A DNA stretch of 64,000 nt from Amycolatopsis solani (GCF_033441515.1 NZ_JAWQJT010000001.1:2914001-2978000); one strand, 5' to 3'. Numbered from the stretch's first letter, positions 38,187 to 47,077 are shown. Numbers and translations: made by a program. The notes: generated by a model from the sequence alone, not told the origin.

Positions 38187-38997
38187 CGTCCTGGTCGTCG
38201 GCGGCACCGGCACCACCGGCCGCCGGGTCGTCGCGGGCCTGCGCGCGCACGGCGCCGAGGCACGCGCGGCCACCCGCAAGCCGGAGGAGCCCGGGCAGGT
38301 CCGGTTCGACTGGGCCGACCGCACCACGCACGCCGGGGCCCTGCGCGGCGCTTCCGCCGTCTACCTCGTCGCGCCGATCGGCGAAGTCGCGCCCGCGGGA
38401 CTGGTGGCGCCGTTCGTGGCGGACGCGCTCGACGCCGGGGTCCGCCGGATCGTGCTGCTGAGCTCGTCCGCCGTCACCGAGGACACGCCCGGTCTCGGCG
38501 AGCTGCCGCGGCTGGTGCGGACGGCTCCGGAGTGGACCGTGCTGCGGCCGTCGTGGTTCATGCAGAACTTCACCGGCGCGCACCTGGTGGCGCAGGGCGT
38601 GCGCGACGGCGAGATCGTCACCGCCACCGGTGACGGCCGGGTCGCGTTCGTCGACGCCGCCGACATCGCGGCGGTCGCCGTCCGCGCGCTGACCGACCCC
38701 GAACCGCACAACACCGAACACGTGCTGACCGGTCCTGGTGCGTTGAGCTATTCCGAAGCCGCATCGATCATCGCCGCCCGCACCGGGCGCCCGGTGCGCC
38801 ACCGCCCGGTCGGCACGGCCGAGTTCGCGGCCCGCCTGACCGCGTCGGGCATTCCCGCCGAGTTCGCGCGCGTGCTCGCCGCGCTCGACGAAGACATCCG
38901 GCGCGGTGCCGAAGACCGCGTCACCCCCGTCGTCGAGCGGGTCGCCGGCCGGCCCGCTCGCTCGTTCGAAACCTTCGTGGAGGAAGAAATCCGATGA
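38173..38997 (+). CDS. NmrA-like NAD(P)-binding protein
   Basis: The 274-residue atypical short-chain dehydrogenase-like protein has the N-terminal dinucleotide motif VVGGTGTTGRRVVAGL (residues 8-23) and VLRPSWFMQNF in the middle, typical of NmrA/NAD(P)H-azoreductase-like sensors and reductases. The Tyr-x-x-x-Lys catalytic pair of classical SDRs is not evident. The start is GTG 38173, or 6 bp later at GTG 38179. The stop overlaps the hydrolase start in ATGA. It probably uses a substrate shared with its operon partners. Confidence 0.85.
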   Translation: MTVADVLVVGGTGTTGRRVVAGLRAHGAEARAATRKPEEPGQVRFDWADRTTHAGALRGASAVYLVAPIGEVAPAGLVAPFVADALDAGVRRIVLLSSSAVTEDTPGLGELPRLVRTAPEWTVLRPSWFMQNFTGAHLVAQGVRDGEIVTATGDGRVAFVDAADIAAVAVRALTDPEPHNTEHVLTGPGALSYSEAASIIAARTGRPVRHRPVGTAEFAARLTASGIPAEFARVLAALDEDIRRGAEDRVTPVVERVAGRPARSFETFVEEEIR

Positions 38998-40205
38998 AGC
39001 AGCTCATGTTCGAAGAAGACGCGCAGTTCTGGTTCGAGACCCTGCGCCTGTTCGGCCACGCGTCCTACGGCGGCTCGGACTTCGGCGAAGTCCTCGCGGC
39101 GGCGTCGACGGTGAAGCCGGGCGACTACGACAGCTGGCACGACGCCTACCGCGGCCTGGCGGACCGCCTGTACGCGGAAGCAGCAGACGCGGGCCCGGTG
39201 ACCGCGCGCGACCTGCTGCTGCGCGCGTCGACGTACTACTTCTCGTCGGAATTCTTCCTGCACGGCGACCCGGCGGACCCGCGCGTCGCGGCGGCCTACG
39301 ACCGCAGCGTCGAGTGCTTCCGGCGGGCCGCCGTCGCCGAGCCGGTCGAAATCCCGTACGAGGGAACGGTTTTGCGCGGCTACTTCTACCGCGCGCCGGG
39401 TGCCGGCCCGAAGCCGGTGCTGCTGATGCACAACGGTTTCGACGGCAGCGCCGAGGAATGCCACTTCATGGGCGCGGCCGGCGGTGCCGAGCGCGGCTAC
39501 CACGTGCTGACGTTCGACGGCCCGGGCCAGCCCAGCGCGATCCGGCACGAGAACCTGGTGTTCCGGCCGGACTGGGAGCACGTCGTCACGCCGGTGGTGG
39601 ACTTCGCCCTCGGCCTCGACGGCGTCGACCCGGACCGCGTGGCTCTGCTCGGCATCAGCCTCGGCGGCATGCTGGCCCCGCGCGCGGCGGCGTTCGAGTC
39701 CCGCCTGGCGGCGGTCGTCGCGGTGGACGGCGTGTACGACGCGGGCGCGGCGGTCGTCGGGTTCCTGCCCTGGGACCGCGCGGAGATCGTCCGCCGGGCG
39801 GGTGCGGAGCACGACGAAGAGTTCGACGCGATGCTCACCGCGGGCCGCCAGGCGAGCTCCACCCTGCGCTGGGCGTGCGACCACGGCCGGTACGTGCTGG
39901 GCGCGGCGACCGACCGCGAGTTCGTCGCGAAGTACCTCGAGTACACGCTGGAGGGCGGCATCGCGGAGCGGATCACGTGCCCGGCGCTGGTCTGCGAAGC
40001 GGCGGACGACCTGTTCTTCGGCGGCGAGCAGGAGACCGAGCCGCGGCGGCTGTACGCGCACCTGAACGCGCCGAAGACGCTGCTGACGTTCACCGCGGAG
40101 GAGGGCGCGGACGCCCACTGCCACGTCGGCGCCCAGCGCCTCGCGACCGGCCGGGTCTACGACTGGCTGGACCGGACCCTCGAAACGGTGCGGCCGAACG
40201 GGTGA
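38994..40205 (+). CDS. Alpha/beta hydrolase
   Basis: The 403-residue alpha/beta hydrolase has a helical N-terminal cap region (about residues 1-110), the oxyanion-side HNGFDGSAEE, the nucleophile elbow GISLGG (Ser near residue 223) and a late acid/His pair (CEAADDLFFGG; ADAHCHVGA). The layout resembles FrsA/DUF1100 and 2,6-dihydroxypseudooxynicotine hydrolase-type C-C hydrolases. The substrate is unknown. ATG 38994 overlaps the NmrA-like stop, so it is the last gene of the TetR-controlled operon. Confidence 0.85.
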   Translation: MKQLMFEEDAQFWFETLRLFGHASYGGSDFGEVLAAASTVKPGDYDSWHDAYRGLADRLYAEAADAGPVTARDLLLRASTYYFSSEFFLHGDPADPRVAAAYDRSVECFRRAAVAEPVEIPYEGTVLRGYFYRAPGAGPKPVLLMHNGFDGSAEECHFMGAAGGAERGYHVLTFDGPGQPSAIRHENLVFRPDWEHVVTPVVDFALGLDGVDPDRVALLGISLGGMLAPRAAAFESRLAAVVAVDGVYDAGAAVVGFLPWDRAEIVRRAGAEHDEEFDAMLTAGRQASSTLRWACDHGRYVLGAATDREFVAKYLEYTLEGGIAERITCPALVCEAADDLFFGGEQETEPRRLYAHLNAPKTLLTFTAEEGADAHCHVGAQRLATGRVYDWLDRTLETVRPNG

Positions 40206-40279
40206 ACCGGATCCCCGGTCGTCAACGGTGAGCGGGGCAGGCGCGTGGGGGAGGCGACCGAACGATCGAGGGGGATCCC

Positions 40280-41287
40280 ATGCACCTGGTGAAACGAACG
40301 ACGGCGGCGGGACTGGCCGCGCTGGCCTTGACCGCGGGGTCGGTGGTACCGGCGGCCGCCGACCCGGTGCCGGCCCCGTGCACCTGGCGGGTCGAGCCCG
40401 TGCCGTTGCCGCCCTTCGCCCAGCCCCGCTACGTCCACGTCGACGCGACGGACGGCGAAGGGAACTTCGCGGGTCGCACGGTCGTCGGCGAGAGCGCGTA
40501 CAGCGTCGTGCTCTGGGAGCACGGCGAACCGCGGGAGCTCGACCTGCCCGCCGGCTTCGACTCGGCCGTTCCCGCCGGCCGGAACCGGTCCGGGACGGTG
40601 CTGGTCAACGCCACTTCGTTCAGCACCACCCCGGCGACGAACCAGATCTTCCGCTACCACGACGGCACGTACGAACCGGTGCGGCTGCCCGCGCCGTACC
40701 GGGACGCGCGCGCGGCCGCGATCAACGATCGCGGCGACGTCGTGGCCACCGCGAAGGTGCCGGGCGGCACCGGCACCGTCGTGATCCTGTGGTCGGTGCT
40801 CGCCGCGGGCCCGGTCGTCATCGCCCCGCCCGAACTGCCGTGGGCCGACGCCGTGGACATCGACGAAGACGGTGCCGTCCTGCTGAGCGGCGGCTACTCG
40901 TCGTACGTGTGGCGCGCGGGCACCCTCACCGCCCAGCCGCCGTCGCCCGGCACGCCGGTGCTGGCCCGCGCGATCAGCGCCGGCACCGCGGTGGGCACGG
41001 TCCTCGACGTCGCCGGGCCGAAGGCCGTGCTCTGGTCGCAGAACACACCGCACCTGCTCGACGGCGGTGGCGCCGCCGAAAGCGTCAACCGCCACGGCAC
41101 GATCGCGGGTCAGGCCGGTGCGTGGGACGGGCCGCCGGCGGTGTGGCAGGGCACGAGCCTGGTGGCGAAGCTCCCGCTCCCCGAAGGAGCGTCCTCGGCG
41201 TCGGCCGATCTCATCGGGGACGACGGGACGGTCTTCGGCCGAGGCGACGGCGACACCGGTCCCGTGCTCTGGCGCTGCGGTTCCTGA
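40280..41287 (+). CDS. Secreted beta-rich repeat protein, function unknown
   Basis: The 335-residue protein has a Sec signal peptide (about residues 1-28, VVPAAADPV). It then shows repeated short beta blocks of the form RGDVVATAKV...VILW and GTIAGQAGAW...AVWQG, with recurring VLW/VWR strands about 40 residues apart. This suggests a beta-propeller of the HAF-repeat kind found in secreted actinomycete proteins. No catalytic residues can be named. ATG 40280 follows GAGGGGGA. It stands alone, convergent with the LysE pair with no gap. Confidence 0.75.
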   Translation: MHLVKRTTAAGLAALALTAGSVVPAAADPVPAPCTWRVEPVPLPPFAQPRYVHVDATDGEGNFAGRTVVGESAYSVVLWEHGEPRELDLPAGFDSAVPAGRNRSGTVLVNATSFSTTPATNQIFRYHDGTYEPVRLPAPYRDARAAAINDRGDVVATAKVPGGTGTVVILWSVLAAGPVVIAPPELPWADAVDIDEDGAVLLSGGYSSYVWRAGTLTAQPPSPGTPVLARAISAGTAVGTVLDVAGPKAVLWSQNTPHLLDGGGAAESVNRHGTIAGQAGAWDGPPAVWQGTSLVAKLPLPEGASSASADLIGDDGTVFGRGDGDTGPVLWRCGS

Positions 41288-41911
41288 TCAGCCTTCGAGG
41301 GCCAGCGCGGCCCCGAAGCCGACGAGCGCGGTGCCGGTGACGCCGTCCATCACCCGGCGGACCCGGCGCCGCTGCAGCCAGCCCCGGACGCGGTGGACGA
41401 AGAACAGCAGCAGCACCTGCCACACCAGTCCCAGCGCCGCGACCGTGTACGCCAGGAGCAGCGAATCCGCGAAAGTCGACGACGGGGTCAGGAACTGCGG
41501 CAGCACCGACAGGTACAGCACGATCACCTTGGGGTTGGTGATGTTGGAGAGGAACCCCTCGCGGAAGCGCCGGCCGCGGGAGGCGCGGGCGCGGCGGACG
41601 TCGTCCAGGGCCGCGTAATCGCCGCGCCAGGCGCCGCGCAGGGCCTGGACGCCCAGGAAGACCAGGTAGGCCGCGCCGAGCCACTTCACCGTTTCGAACA
41701 CCGGCTGGGACCGCGTGAGCACCGCGCCCAGGCCGAGGGCCGCCGCCGTGCCCTGGAGGAAGTTCGCGACCGTGATGCCCGTGCACGCCCACGCGCCGCC
41801 GCGGGCGCCGCCGGTCAGGGCGTTCTTCAGCACGATCATCGTGTCCGGGCCCGGCATCATCGCCAGGAACGCCATCATCGCGGCGAACCCCGCGTACGTG
41901 CTCAGGGACAT
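41288..41911 (-). CDS. LysE family amino-acid/metabolite exporter (copy 2)
   Basis: The 207-residue protein has six membrane helices. LysE/RhtB motifs are MMPGPDTMIVLKNALTGG in the first loop and FREGFLSNITNPKVIVLYLSVLPQF near residue 115. ATG 41911 shares one base with the stop of copy 1, so they form an operon of tandem paralogues. Exported substrate is unknown (amino acids or homoserine-like compounds in the family). Confidence 0.9.
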   Translation of the reverse strand: MSLSTYAGFAAMMAFLAMMPGPDTMIVLKNALTGGARGGAWACTGITVANFLQGTAAALGLGAVLTRSQPVFETVKWLGAAYLVFLGVQALRGAWRGDYAALDDVRRARASRGRRFREGFLSNITNPKVIVLYLSVLPQFLTPSSTFADSLLLAYTVAALGLVWQVLLLFFVHRVRGWLQRRRVRRVMDGVTGTALVGFGAALALEG

Positions 41912-42546
41912 CAGGACTCCAGGGCCAGGACGGCGCCGAAGCCGAGCAGCGCGGTGCCGGTGACGCCGTCCAGCGTACGGCGGACGCGGCGGCGCTCGAG
42001 CCACGCGCGCACGCGGTGCACGAACGCCAGCAGCACCAGCAGCCACGCCACGCCGAGCACGGCGACCGTGTAGGCCAGCGCCAGCGCGTCCCACGTCGTC
42101 GTGCGCCCGGGGTCGAGGAACTGCGGGAGCACCGACAGGTACAGCACCAGCACCTTCGGGTTAGTGATGTTGGAGAGGAACCCTTCGCGGAACCGCCGGA
42201 AGCCGCCGCCCTTGCGGCGCTGCGCCTGCTCGACGACGTCGTAGTTGCCGCGCCACGCCCCGCGCAGCGCCTGGAAACCGAGGAAGACGAGGTAGGCCGC
42301 GCCGACCCACTTCAGCGCGAGGAACACCGGCTGCGACCGCGCGACGAGGACGCCGAGCCCGAGCGCCGCGGCGCTGCCCTGCACGGCGTTGCCGGTGAAG
42401 ATGCCGAGCGACGCGAGCAGCCCGCCCCGGAACCCGCCGGACAGCGCGTTCTTGAGCATCACCATCGTGTCGGGGCCCGGCGCCAGCACGATCAGGACCA
42501 CGATGACCAGGTAACTCCCGTACACGCTCCACGTCACGGCCGCCAC
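41911..42546 (-). CDS. LysE family amino-acid/metabolite exporter (copy 1)
   Basis: The 211-residue, six-helix protein is closely related to its neighbour. Both have LAPGPDTMVMLKNALSGG-type first loops, FREGFLSNITNPKVLVLYLSVLPQF, and the same C-terminal VHRVRAWLERRRVRRTLDGVTGTALLGFG pattern. The start is GTG 42546. The tandem arrangement with a 1-bp overlap points to a local duplication followed by divergence, perhaps giving a heteromeric or dual-specificity exporter. Confidence 0.9.
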   Translation of the reverse strand: MAAVTWSVYGSYLVIVVLIVLAPGPDTMVMLKNALSGGFRGGLLASLGIFTGNAVQGSAAALGLGVLVARSQPVFLALKWVGAAYLVFLGFQALRGAWRGNYDVVEQAQRRKGGGFRRFREGFLSNITNPKVLVLYLSVLPQFLDPGRTTTWDALALAYTVAVLGVAWLLVLLAFVHRVRAWLERRRVRRTLDGVTGTALLGFGAVLALES

Positions 42547-42670
42547 GCTAACCGACGGGCGGCGGCCCGGTCTCGCGGATTTCGGTCACACCGTTCGCCG
42601 TACCGCGACCGGCCGGGCACGCAGCGTGCGGGGCTCGGCGGGAGGGGTCCGCGCGGAGTAGTGTTCGGCC

Positions 42671-43192
42671 ATGTCAGCAGGGGAAATCGAGCTTCTGCCC
42701 GGTGAGCGCGTGCTCTGGGCGGGAGAGCCGGTCCAGCGCCCGCTCTACGTCGCCGCGGACGGGGTGATCGCTCCCGCCGGACTCGTCGTCACCGTCGCCG
42801 CGCTCTGGTTCCTGCTCACGCGCGAGCCCGCCGGTGGCACCGCGGTCGCGGCCGTGGTCGTGCTGGCCGCCGGTCTGTACGGCGCCCTCGGCCGCTCGCT
42901 CGTCCGCTACCTCGCGCTCGGCCGCACGACGTACGCGGTGACGGACAGCCGGATCATCGCGCGCTCGGGCCTGTTCCGGCTGCGGGAGCGCGCCTCCGAC
43001 CTGGCGGGCCTGCCGGCGCCGGTCCTCAAGCCCGGACCCTCGCGCACCGGCACGATCACGTTCGGCACGCCCGGCGCGGTGACGCTGATCGGCGTCGGCG
43101 AACCGAAGCGCGTGCGCGACCTGCTGACCAAGGCCATCGACGAGGCGAAGGCCCGCCAAGCCCCGCCGGAGCCGGACACTTCGGAAGTTTGA
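42671..43192 (+). CDS. PH-like membrane protein, paralogue 1
   Basis: The 173-residue protein has the plan: short N-terminal LLPGERVLWAGEP, two membrane helices (about residues 33-50 and 55-75), then a soluble domain opening with TTYAVTDSRIIARSG. The YAVTDxRII pattern is characteristic of bacterial PH-like (DUF304-type) domains. It is the first of three tandem paralogues. The role is unknown, and lipid binding or membrane scaffolding would be inference from the fold. ATG 42671. Confidence 0.75.
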   Translation: MSAGEIELLPGERVLWAGEPVQRPLYVAADGVIAPAGLVVTVAALWFLLTREPAGGTAVAAVVVLAAGLYGALGRSLVRYLALGRTTYAVTDSRIIARSGLFRLRERASDLAGLPAPVLKPGPSRTGTITFGTPGAVTLIGVGEPKRVRDLLTKAIDEAKARQAPPEPDTSEV

Positions 43193-43251
43193 GGCAACCT
43201 CGCGGTCCGCCGCCGCGTGTCCCCGACGTCTGCTGGGGAGCGGAGGCGACG

Positions 43252-43773
43252 ATGGACTTGCCGGTGAACGTCCTGATGCCCGGAGAACGGCTGCTCTGGT
43301 CCGACCGGCCACGGCGGATCGGGCTGGGCGGCCAGGAGTGGTTCCGGCTCGTGTTCGGGATCGTCTGGGTGTCCGGGGTCGTGGTCTTCGCCGTGCCGTC
43401 CGGCGGCGGGCGGCACTGGTACATCGGGACGGTCTTCGCCGCGTTCGGGGCCGCGGCCGCCTTCGGTCCGCTGATCGCGCGGCAGGTGACCCTGCGCCGC
43501 TCGGCCTACGCCGTCACGGACCGGCGGGTCGTGGTCGTCGACAGCGCCTCCGGGCGCACCCGCGCCTCGGTCTACCTCAGCACGCTGCCGCCTCCGGTCG
43601 CACGCGCCGGCGCCGACGGGACCGGCACGGTGACCTTCGGCGAAGCGGGCGGCTTCTCGAGTGTCCTGAACAGTTCGGGACAGCCGCCCGCGGCGGCGAA
43701 GGTCGAGCTGGTCGGCGTGCCGGACGCCGAGCGCGTCCGCGATCTCATCGCGCAAGCACAAGCCGCGCGCTGA
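43252..43773 (+). CDS. PH-like membrane protein, paralogue 2
   Basis: The 173-residue protein has the same plan as paralogue 1: LMPGERLLWSDRP, two helices (about 30-50 and 58-78), then SAYAVTDRRVVVVDSASGRTRAS. It ends with VPDAERVRDLIAQA, matching VGEPKRVRDLLTKA in paralogue 1. ATG 43252 follows GGAGCGGAGG. The frame is open upstream, but the extra residues do not match the paralogues, so the shorter start is used. Confidence 0.75.
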   Translation: MDLPVNVLMPGERLLWSDRPRRIGLGGQEWFRLVFGIVWVSGVVVFAVPSGGGRHWYIGTVFAAFGAAAAFGPLIARQVTLRRSAYAVTDRRVVVVDSASGRTRASVYLSTLPPPVARAGADGTGTVTFGEAGGFSSVLNSSGQPPAAAKVELVGVPDAERVRDLIAQAQAAR

Positions 43774-43843
43774 CCGTCCGGTCGAGGCAACCGGCGGCGC
43801 CTTCCCGTGCGTCTGCCCGGAAACACCGCTTGGGGAGGTCGCC

Positions 43844-44371
43844 GTGGATGTGCCTTCGACAATCCTTCAGCCGGGTGAGCGGTTCCTGTGGTCCGGTCGG
43901 CCGCAGCGGGTCGCCCCCGCCGGTCTCGAGTGGGTCCGGCCGCTCGGGGGCTCGGTCCTGGTGGCCGGGCTCGCCGCCGCCGTGCTGCCGTTCCAGGAGC
44001 CGGGGCTGCCGTTCGCGGCCGCGGTCTTCACGCTGGCCGCCGGGCTCGTGGGGGTCTGGTGGCCGGTGCTGGCCCGGCCGTGGGTGGTGGGGCGCGCCGG
44101 GTACGCGGTGACCGACCGGCGGGTCGTGGTGGCCGACCGCGTGTCGGGCCGCATCCGGCGGCAGGCGGCGCTGGGCCCGACCCCGCCGACGGTCACCTGG
44201 CTGGGGCACGGCGGTCTCGGCACGCTCACCTTCGGGGCGCCCGACCTCGTCGTGGACGTCTTCGGCTACTCGGTGCCGGTGCGGTGGCGTGGCCGGCTGG
44301 ACACGATCAGGCTGATCGCCGTGCCGGAGCCCGATCGGATCCGCGAGCTGGTCGAGCAGGCCGTGGCCTGA
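43844..44371 (+). CDS. PH-like membrane protein, paralogue 3
   Basis: The 175-residue protein shows ILQPGERFLWSGRP, two helices, AGYAVTDRRVVVADRVSGRIRRQ, and the C-terminal VPEPDRIRELVEQA. The start is GTG 43844. The three paralogues have kept the N-terminal box, the YAVTD box and the C-terminal box but diverge elsewhere. Gaps of 60-70 bp suggest cotranscription. Confidence 0.75.
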   Translation: MDVPSTILQPGERFLWSGRPQRVAPAGLEWVRPLGGSVLVAGLAAAVLPFQEPGLPFAAAVFTLAAGLVGVWWPVLARPWVVGRAGYAVTDRRVVVADRVSGRIRRQAALGPTPPTVTWLGHGGLGTLTFGAPDLVVDVFGYSVPVRWRGRLDTIRLIAVPEPDRIRELVEQAVA

Positions 44372-44409
44372 GTCACCCGGACGTGTCGGATTCCACTGCC
44401 ACCACAAGT

Positions 44410-44421
44410 TACCGGTCGGTA
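44410..44421. promoter_or_regulatory. Dyad upstream of ethylmalonyl-CoA mutase
   Basis: The arms TACCG and CGGTA are separated by GT. The element overlaps a -10-like TACACT (44420-44425), 30 nt before the GTG start, a position suited to repression by a TetR-type acyl-CoA regulator. No regulator gene is adjacent. Confidence 0.4.
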
Positions 44422-44455
44422 CACTCGACGAAACGTCCACCGCCGGAGGTGCCCA

Positions 44456-46471
44456 GTGCCGTACCCATCCGACCACGAGCGGGATCGTCCGTGGGTGATG
44501 CGCACGTACGCGGGGCACTCGTCCGCGGCCGCCTCGAACGAGCTCTACCGGCGCAACCTCGCCAAGGGGCAGACCGGGCTCTCGGTGGCCTTCGACCTGC
44601 CGACCCAGACCGGCTACGACCCGGACCACCAGCTTTCCCGCGGTGAGGTCGGCAAGGTCGGCGTGCCGGTGTCGCACATCGGCGACATGCGGCGGCTCTT
44701 CGACGGCATCCCGCTCGCCGAGGCGAACACGTCGATGACGATCAACGCGCCGGCCATGTGGCTGCTCGCGTTGTACGTCTCCGTGGCGCGCGAGCAGGCC
44801 GAAGCCGAAGGCCGGGACGTCGACGAGGTGCTCGCGAAGCTCACCGGCACCACGCAGAACGACATCATCAAGGAGTACCTGTCCCGCGGGACCTACATCT
44901 TCCCGCCGGGGCCGAGCCTGCGGCTGATCACCGACATGATCGCGTGGACCGTGCACCACGTGCCGAAGTGGAACCCGATCAACATCTGCAGCTACCACCT
45001 GCAGGAAGCCGGTGCGACGCCGACGCAGGAGGTCGCCTACGCGCTGTGCACCGCGATCGCCGTGCTCGACGCGGTCCGCGACTCCGGGCAGGTCGACCAG
45101 GCGGACATGGCCAAGGTCGTCGCGCGGATCTCGTTCTTCGTCAACGCCGGCGTGCGGTTCGTCGAGGAGATGTCCAAGATGCGCGCGTTCACCGCGCTCT
45201 GGGACGAGATCACGCGGGACCGTTACGGCGTAACGGATCCGAAGGCGCGCCGCCTGCGCTACGGCGTCCAGGTCAACTCGCTCGGGCTCACCGAAGCCCA
45301 GCCGGAGAACAACGTCCAGCGGATCGTGCTGGAGATGCTCGCGGTGTCGCTGTCGCGCGGCGCGCGGGCCCGCGCGATCCAGCTGCCCGCGTGGAACGAG
45401 GCGCTCGGCCTGCCCCGGCCGTGGGACCAGCAGTGGGCGCTGCGGATGCAGCAGGTGCTCGCGTTCGAGACCGACCTGCTGGAGTACGAGGACATCTTCG
45501 ACGGCTCGCACGTCATCCAGGCCAAGGTCGACGAGATCATGACCGGCGCGCGCGAGGAGATCGCGCGCGTGCAGGACCTCGGCGGCGCGGTCGCCGCGGT
45601 CGAGAGCGGCTACATGAAGTCGCAGCTGGTCACCTCCCTCGCCGAGTACCGGCGCGGGATGGAGAACGGCGAGCGGATCCTGGTCGGCGTCAACAAGTTC
45701 GAGACGACCGAGCCGTCGCCGCTGCAGGCCGAGGGCGCGAAGGCGATCGAGACCATCGACCCCGCCGTCGAAAAAGCCGCCGTGACCGCGATCGAGGAGT
45801 GGCGCACCGGGCGCGACAACGACGCCGTCGAGCGGTCGCTGGCCGCGCTCAAGGAGCGCGCGCGGACGACGGAGAACCTCTTCGAGGCCACTGTGGACTG
45901 TGCGCGGGCCGGCGTCACCACCGGCGAGTGGTCCGGCGCGCTGCGCGAGGTGTTCGGCGAATACCGGGCGCCCACCGGGGTTTCCGCGGCGCCCGGTGGC
46001 AGCGGCGACCCGGGGATCGAGCGGGTGCGCGAGCGCGTCCGCGCCACCGAGGCGGAACTCGGCGAGCGGCTGCGGATCCTGGTCGGCAAGCCGGGCCTCG
46101 ACGGGCACTCCAACGGCGCCGAGCAGGTCGCCGTCCGGGCGCGCGACGTCGGTTTCGAGGTCGTCTACCAGGGCATCCGGCTGACGCCCGAACAGATCGT
46201 CGCGGCCGCGGTGCAGGAGGGCGTGCACGTCGTCGGGCTGTCGGTGCTCTCCGGCTCGCACCTGGAAGTCGTCCCGAACGTCGTCGACGGCCTGCGGGCC
46301 GCCGGTGCCGGAGACGTGCCGGTGATCGTCGGCGGGATCATCCCGCCGGACGACGCCGCGCTGCTCACCGAACGCGGCATCGCCCGGGTGTTCACGCCCA
46401 AGGACTACGAGCTGACCGACATCATGGCGGGCATCGTCGACCTCGTGCGGGAGCGCAACGGGCTCAGCTGA
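44456..46471 (+). CDS. meaA: Ethylmalonyl-CoA mutase (MeaA-type, B12-dependent)
   Basis: The 671-residue single-chain acyl-CoA mutase has a TIM-barrel substrate domain (RTYAGHSSAAASNELYRRNLAKGQTGLSVAFDLPTQTGYD at the N-terminus) and a C-terminal cobalamin domain with KPGLDGHSNGAEQVA, whose His near residue 551 would coordinate cobalt. Length and the DRPWVMRTYAGHSSA opening match MeaA/ethylmalonyl-CoA mutase rather than methylmalonyl-CoA mutase. It would convert ethylmalonyl-CoA to methylsuccinyl-CoA, supplying C5 units or polyketide extenders. The start is GTG 44456 after GGAGGT. A dyad overlaps its promoter. Confidence 0.88.
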   Translation: MPYPSDHERDRPWVMRTYAGHSSAAASNELYRRNLAKGQTGLSVAFDLPTQTGYDPDHQLSRGEVGKVGVPVSHIGDMRRLFDGIPLAEANTSMTINAPAMWLLALYVSVAREQAEAEGRDVDEVLAKLTGTTQNDIIKEYLSRGTYIFPPGPSLRLITDMIAWTVHHVPKWNPINICSYHLQEAGATPTQEVAYALCTAIAVLDAVRDSGQVDQADMAKVVARISFFVNAGVRFVEEMSKMRAFTALWDEITRDRYGVTDPKARRLRYGVQVNSLGLTEAQPENNVQRIVLEMLAVSLSRGARARAIQLPAWNEALGLPRPWDQQWALRMQQVLAFETDLLEYEDIFDGSHVIQAKVDEIMTGAREEIARVQDLGGAVAAVESGYMKSQLVTSLAEYRRGMENGERILVGVNKFETTEPSPLQAEGAKAIETIDPAVEKAAVTAIEEWRTGRDNDAVERSLAALKERARTTENLFEATVDCARAGVTTGEWSGALREVFGEYRAPTGVSAAPGGSGDPGIERVRERVRATEAELGERLRILVGKPGLDGHSNGAEQVAVRARDVGFEVVYQGIRLTPEQIVAAAVQEGVHVVGLSVLSGSHLEVVPNVVDGLRAAGAGDVPVIVGGIIPPDDAALLTERGIARVFTPKDYELTDIMAGIVDLVRERNGLS

Positions 46472-47006
46472 GCGCCGCCAGGACGTCCTTTGTGGACTTG
46501 ACGGTGGCGAACTGGTTCGCCAGGTTCGCCGCCGTCACGCGGTACAGCTCGTCGGCCGTGACCTCCGGGAGGTCGAACGTGAACGTGGCGTCGAGCGCGA
46601 AAGTCACGTCGTAGCCGAGGTTCCCGCCCATCCGGGCGGTGGTTTCGCAGCAGAAGTTCGTCTGGATCCCGGCCACGACGAAGCTCGTGATGCCGCGCCC
46701 GCGCAGCCACGCGTCGAGGTCGACGTCGCCGATGAAGGCCGAGTTGACCTTCTTGCCGAACACCAGGTCCGGTCGTGCGCCGTCGAGTTCGGGCTTGAAG
46801 TCGTTGCCCGGCTGGCCGGGACGCAGCGGCGAGCCCGGTTTCGGCGAGTCGTGGCGCACGAGCACGATGGGCAGCCGCCGTTCCTGCCACGCGTCGAGCA
46901 GTGCCTTCATGTTGGCTTCGGCGCCGGGGTTGTTGCGCGGGCCCCAGAACGCCGCGTCGTCGAACCCGCGCTGGACGTCGATCAGGATGAGTGCCGTTTC
47001 CGTCAT
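46464..47006 (-). CDS. Isochorismatase-like cysteine hydrolase
   Basis: The 180-residue protein has the isochorismatase/nicotinamidase fold. The catalytic triad is readable: D10 (LILIDVQRGF), K85 or K86 (VFGKKVNSAF) and C119 (TNFCCETTARMGGNLGYDV, with a second Cys next to it). The substrate is not identifiable. Relatives hydrolyse nicotinamide, carbamoyl groups or isochorismate. ATG 47006. It converges with meaA, and the two genes overlap by 8 bp at their 3' ends. Confidence 0.88.
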   Translation of the reverse strand: MTETALILIDVQRGFDDAAFWGPRNNPGAEANMKALLDAWQERRLPIVLVRHDSPKPGSPLRPGQPGNDFKPELDGARPDLVFGKKVNSAFIGDVDLDAWLRGRGITSFVVAGIQTNFCCETTARMGGNLGYDVTFALDATFTFDLPEVTADELYRVTAANLANQFATVKSTKDVLAALS

Positions 47007-47077
47007 GCCGTCGAGTTTCGCGGGCCGTTCGGGTCGAGGGGAGCGGCAGAAGACGCGCGATGCGGTACTTTCCTGCC

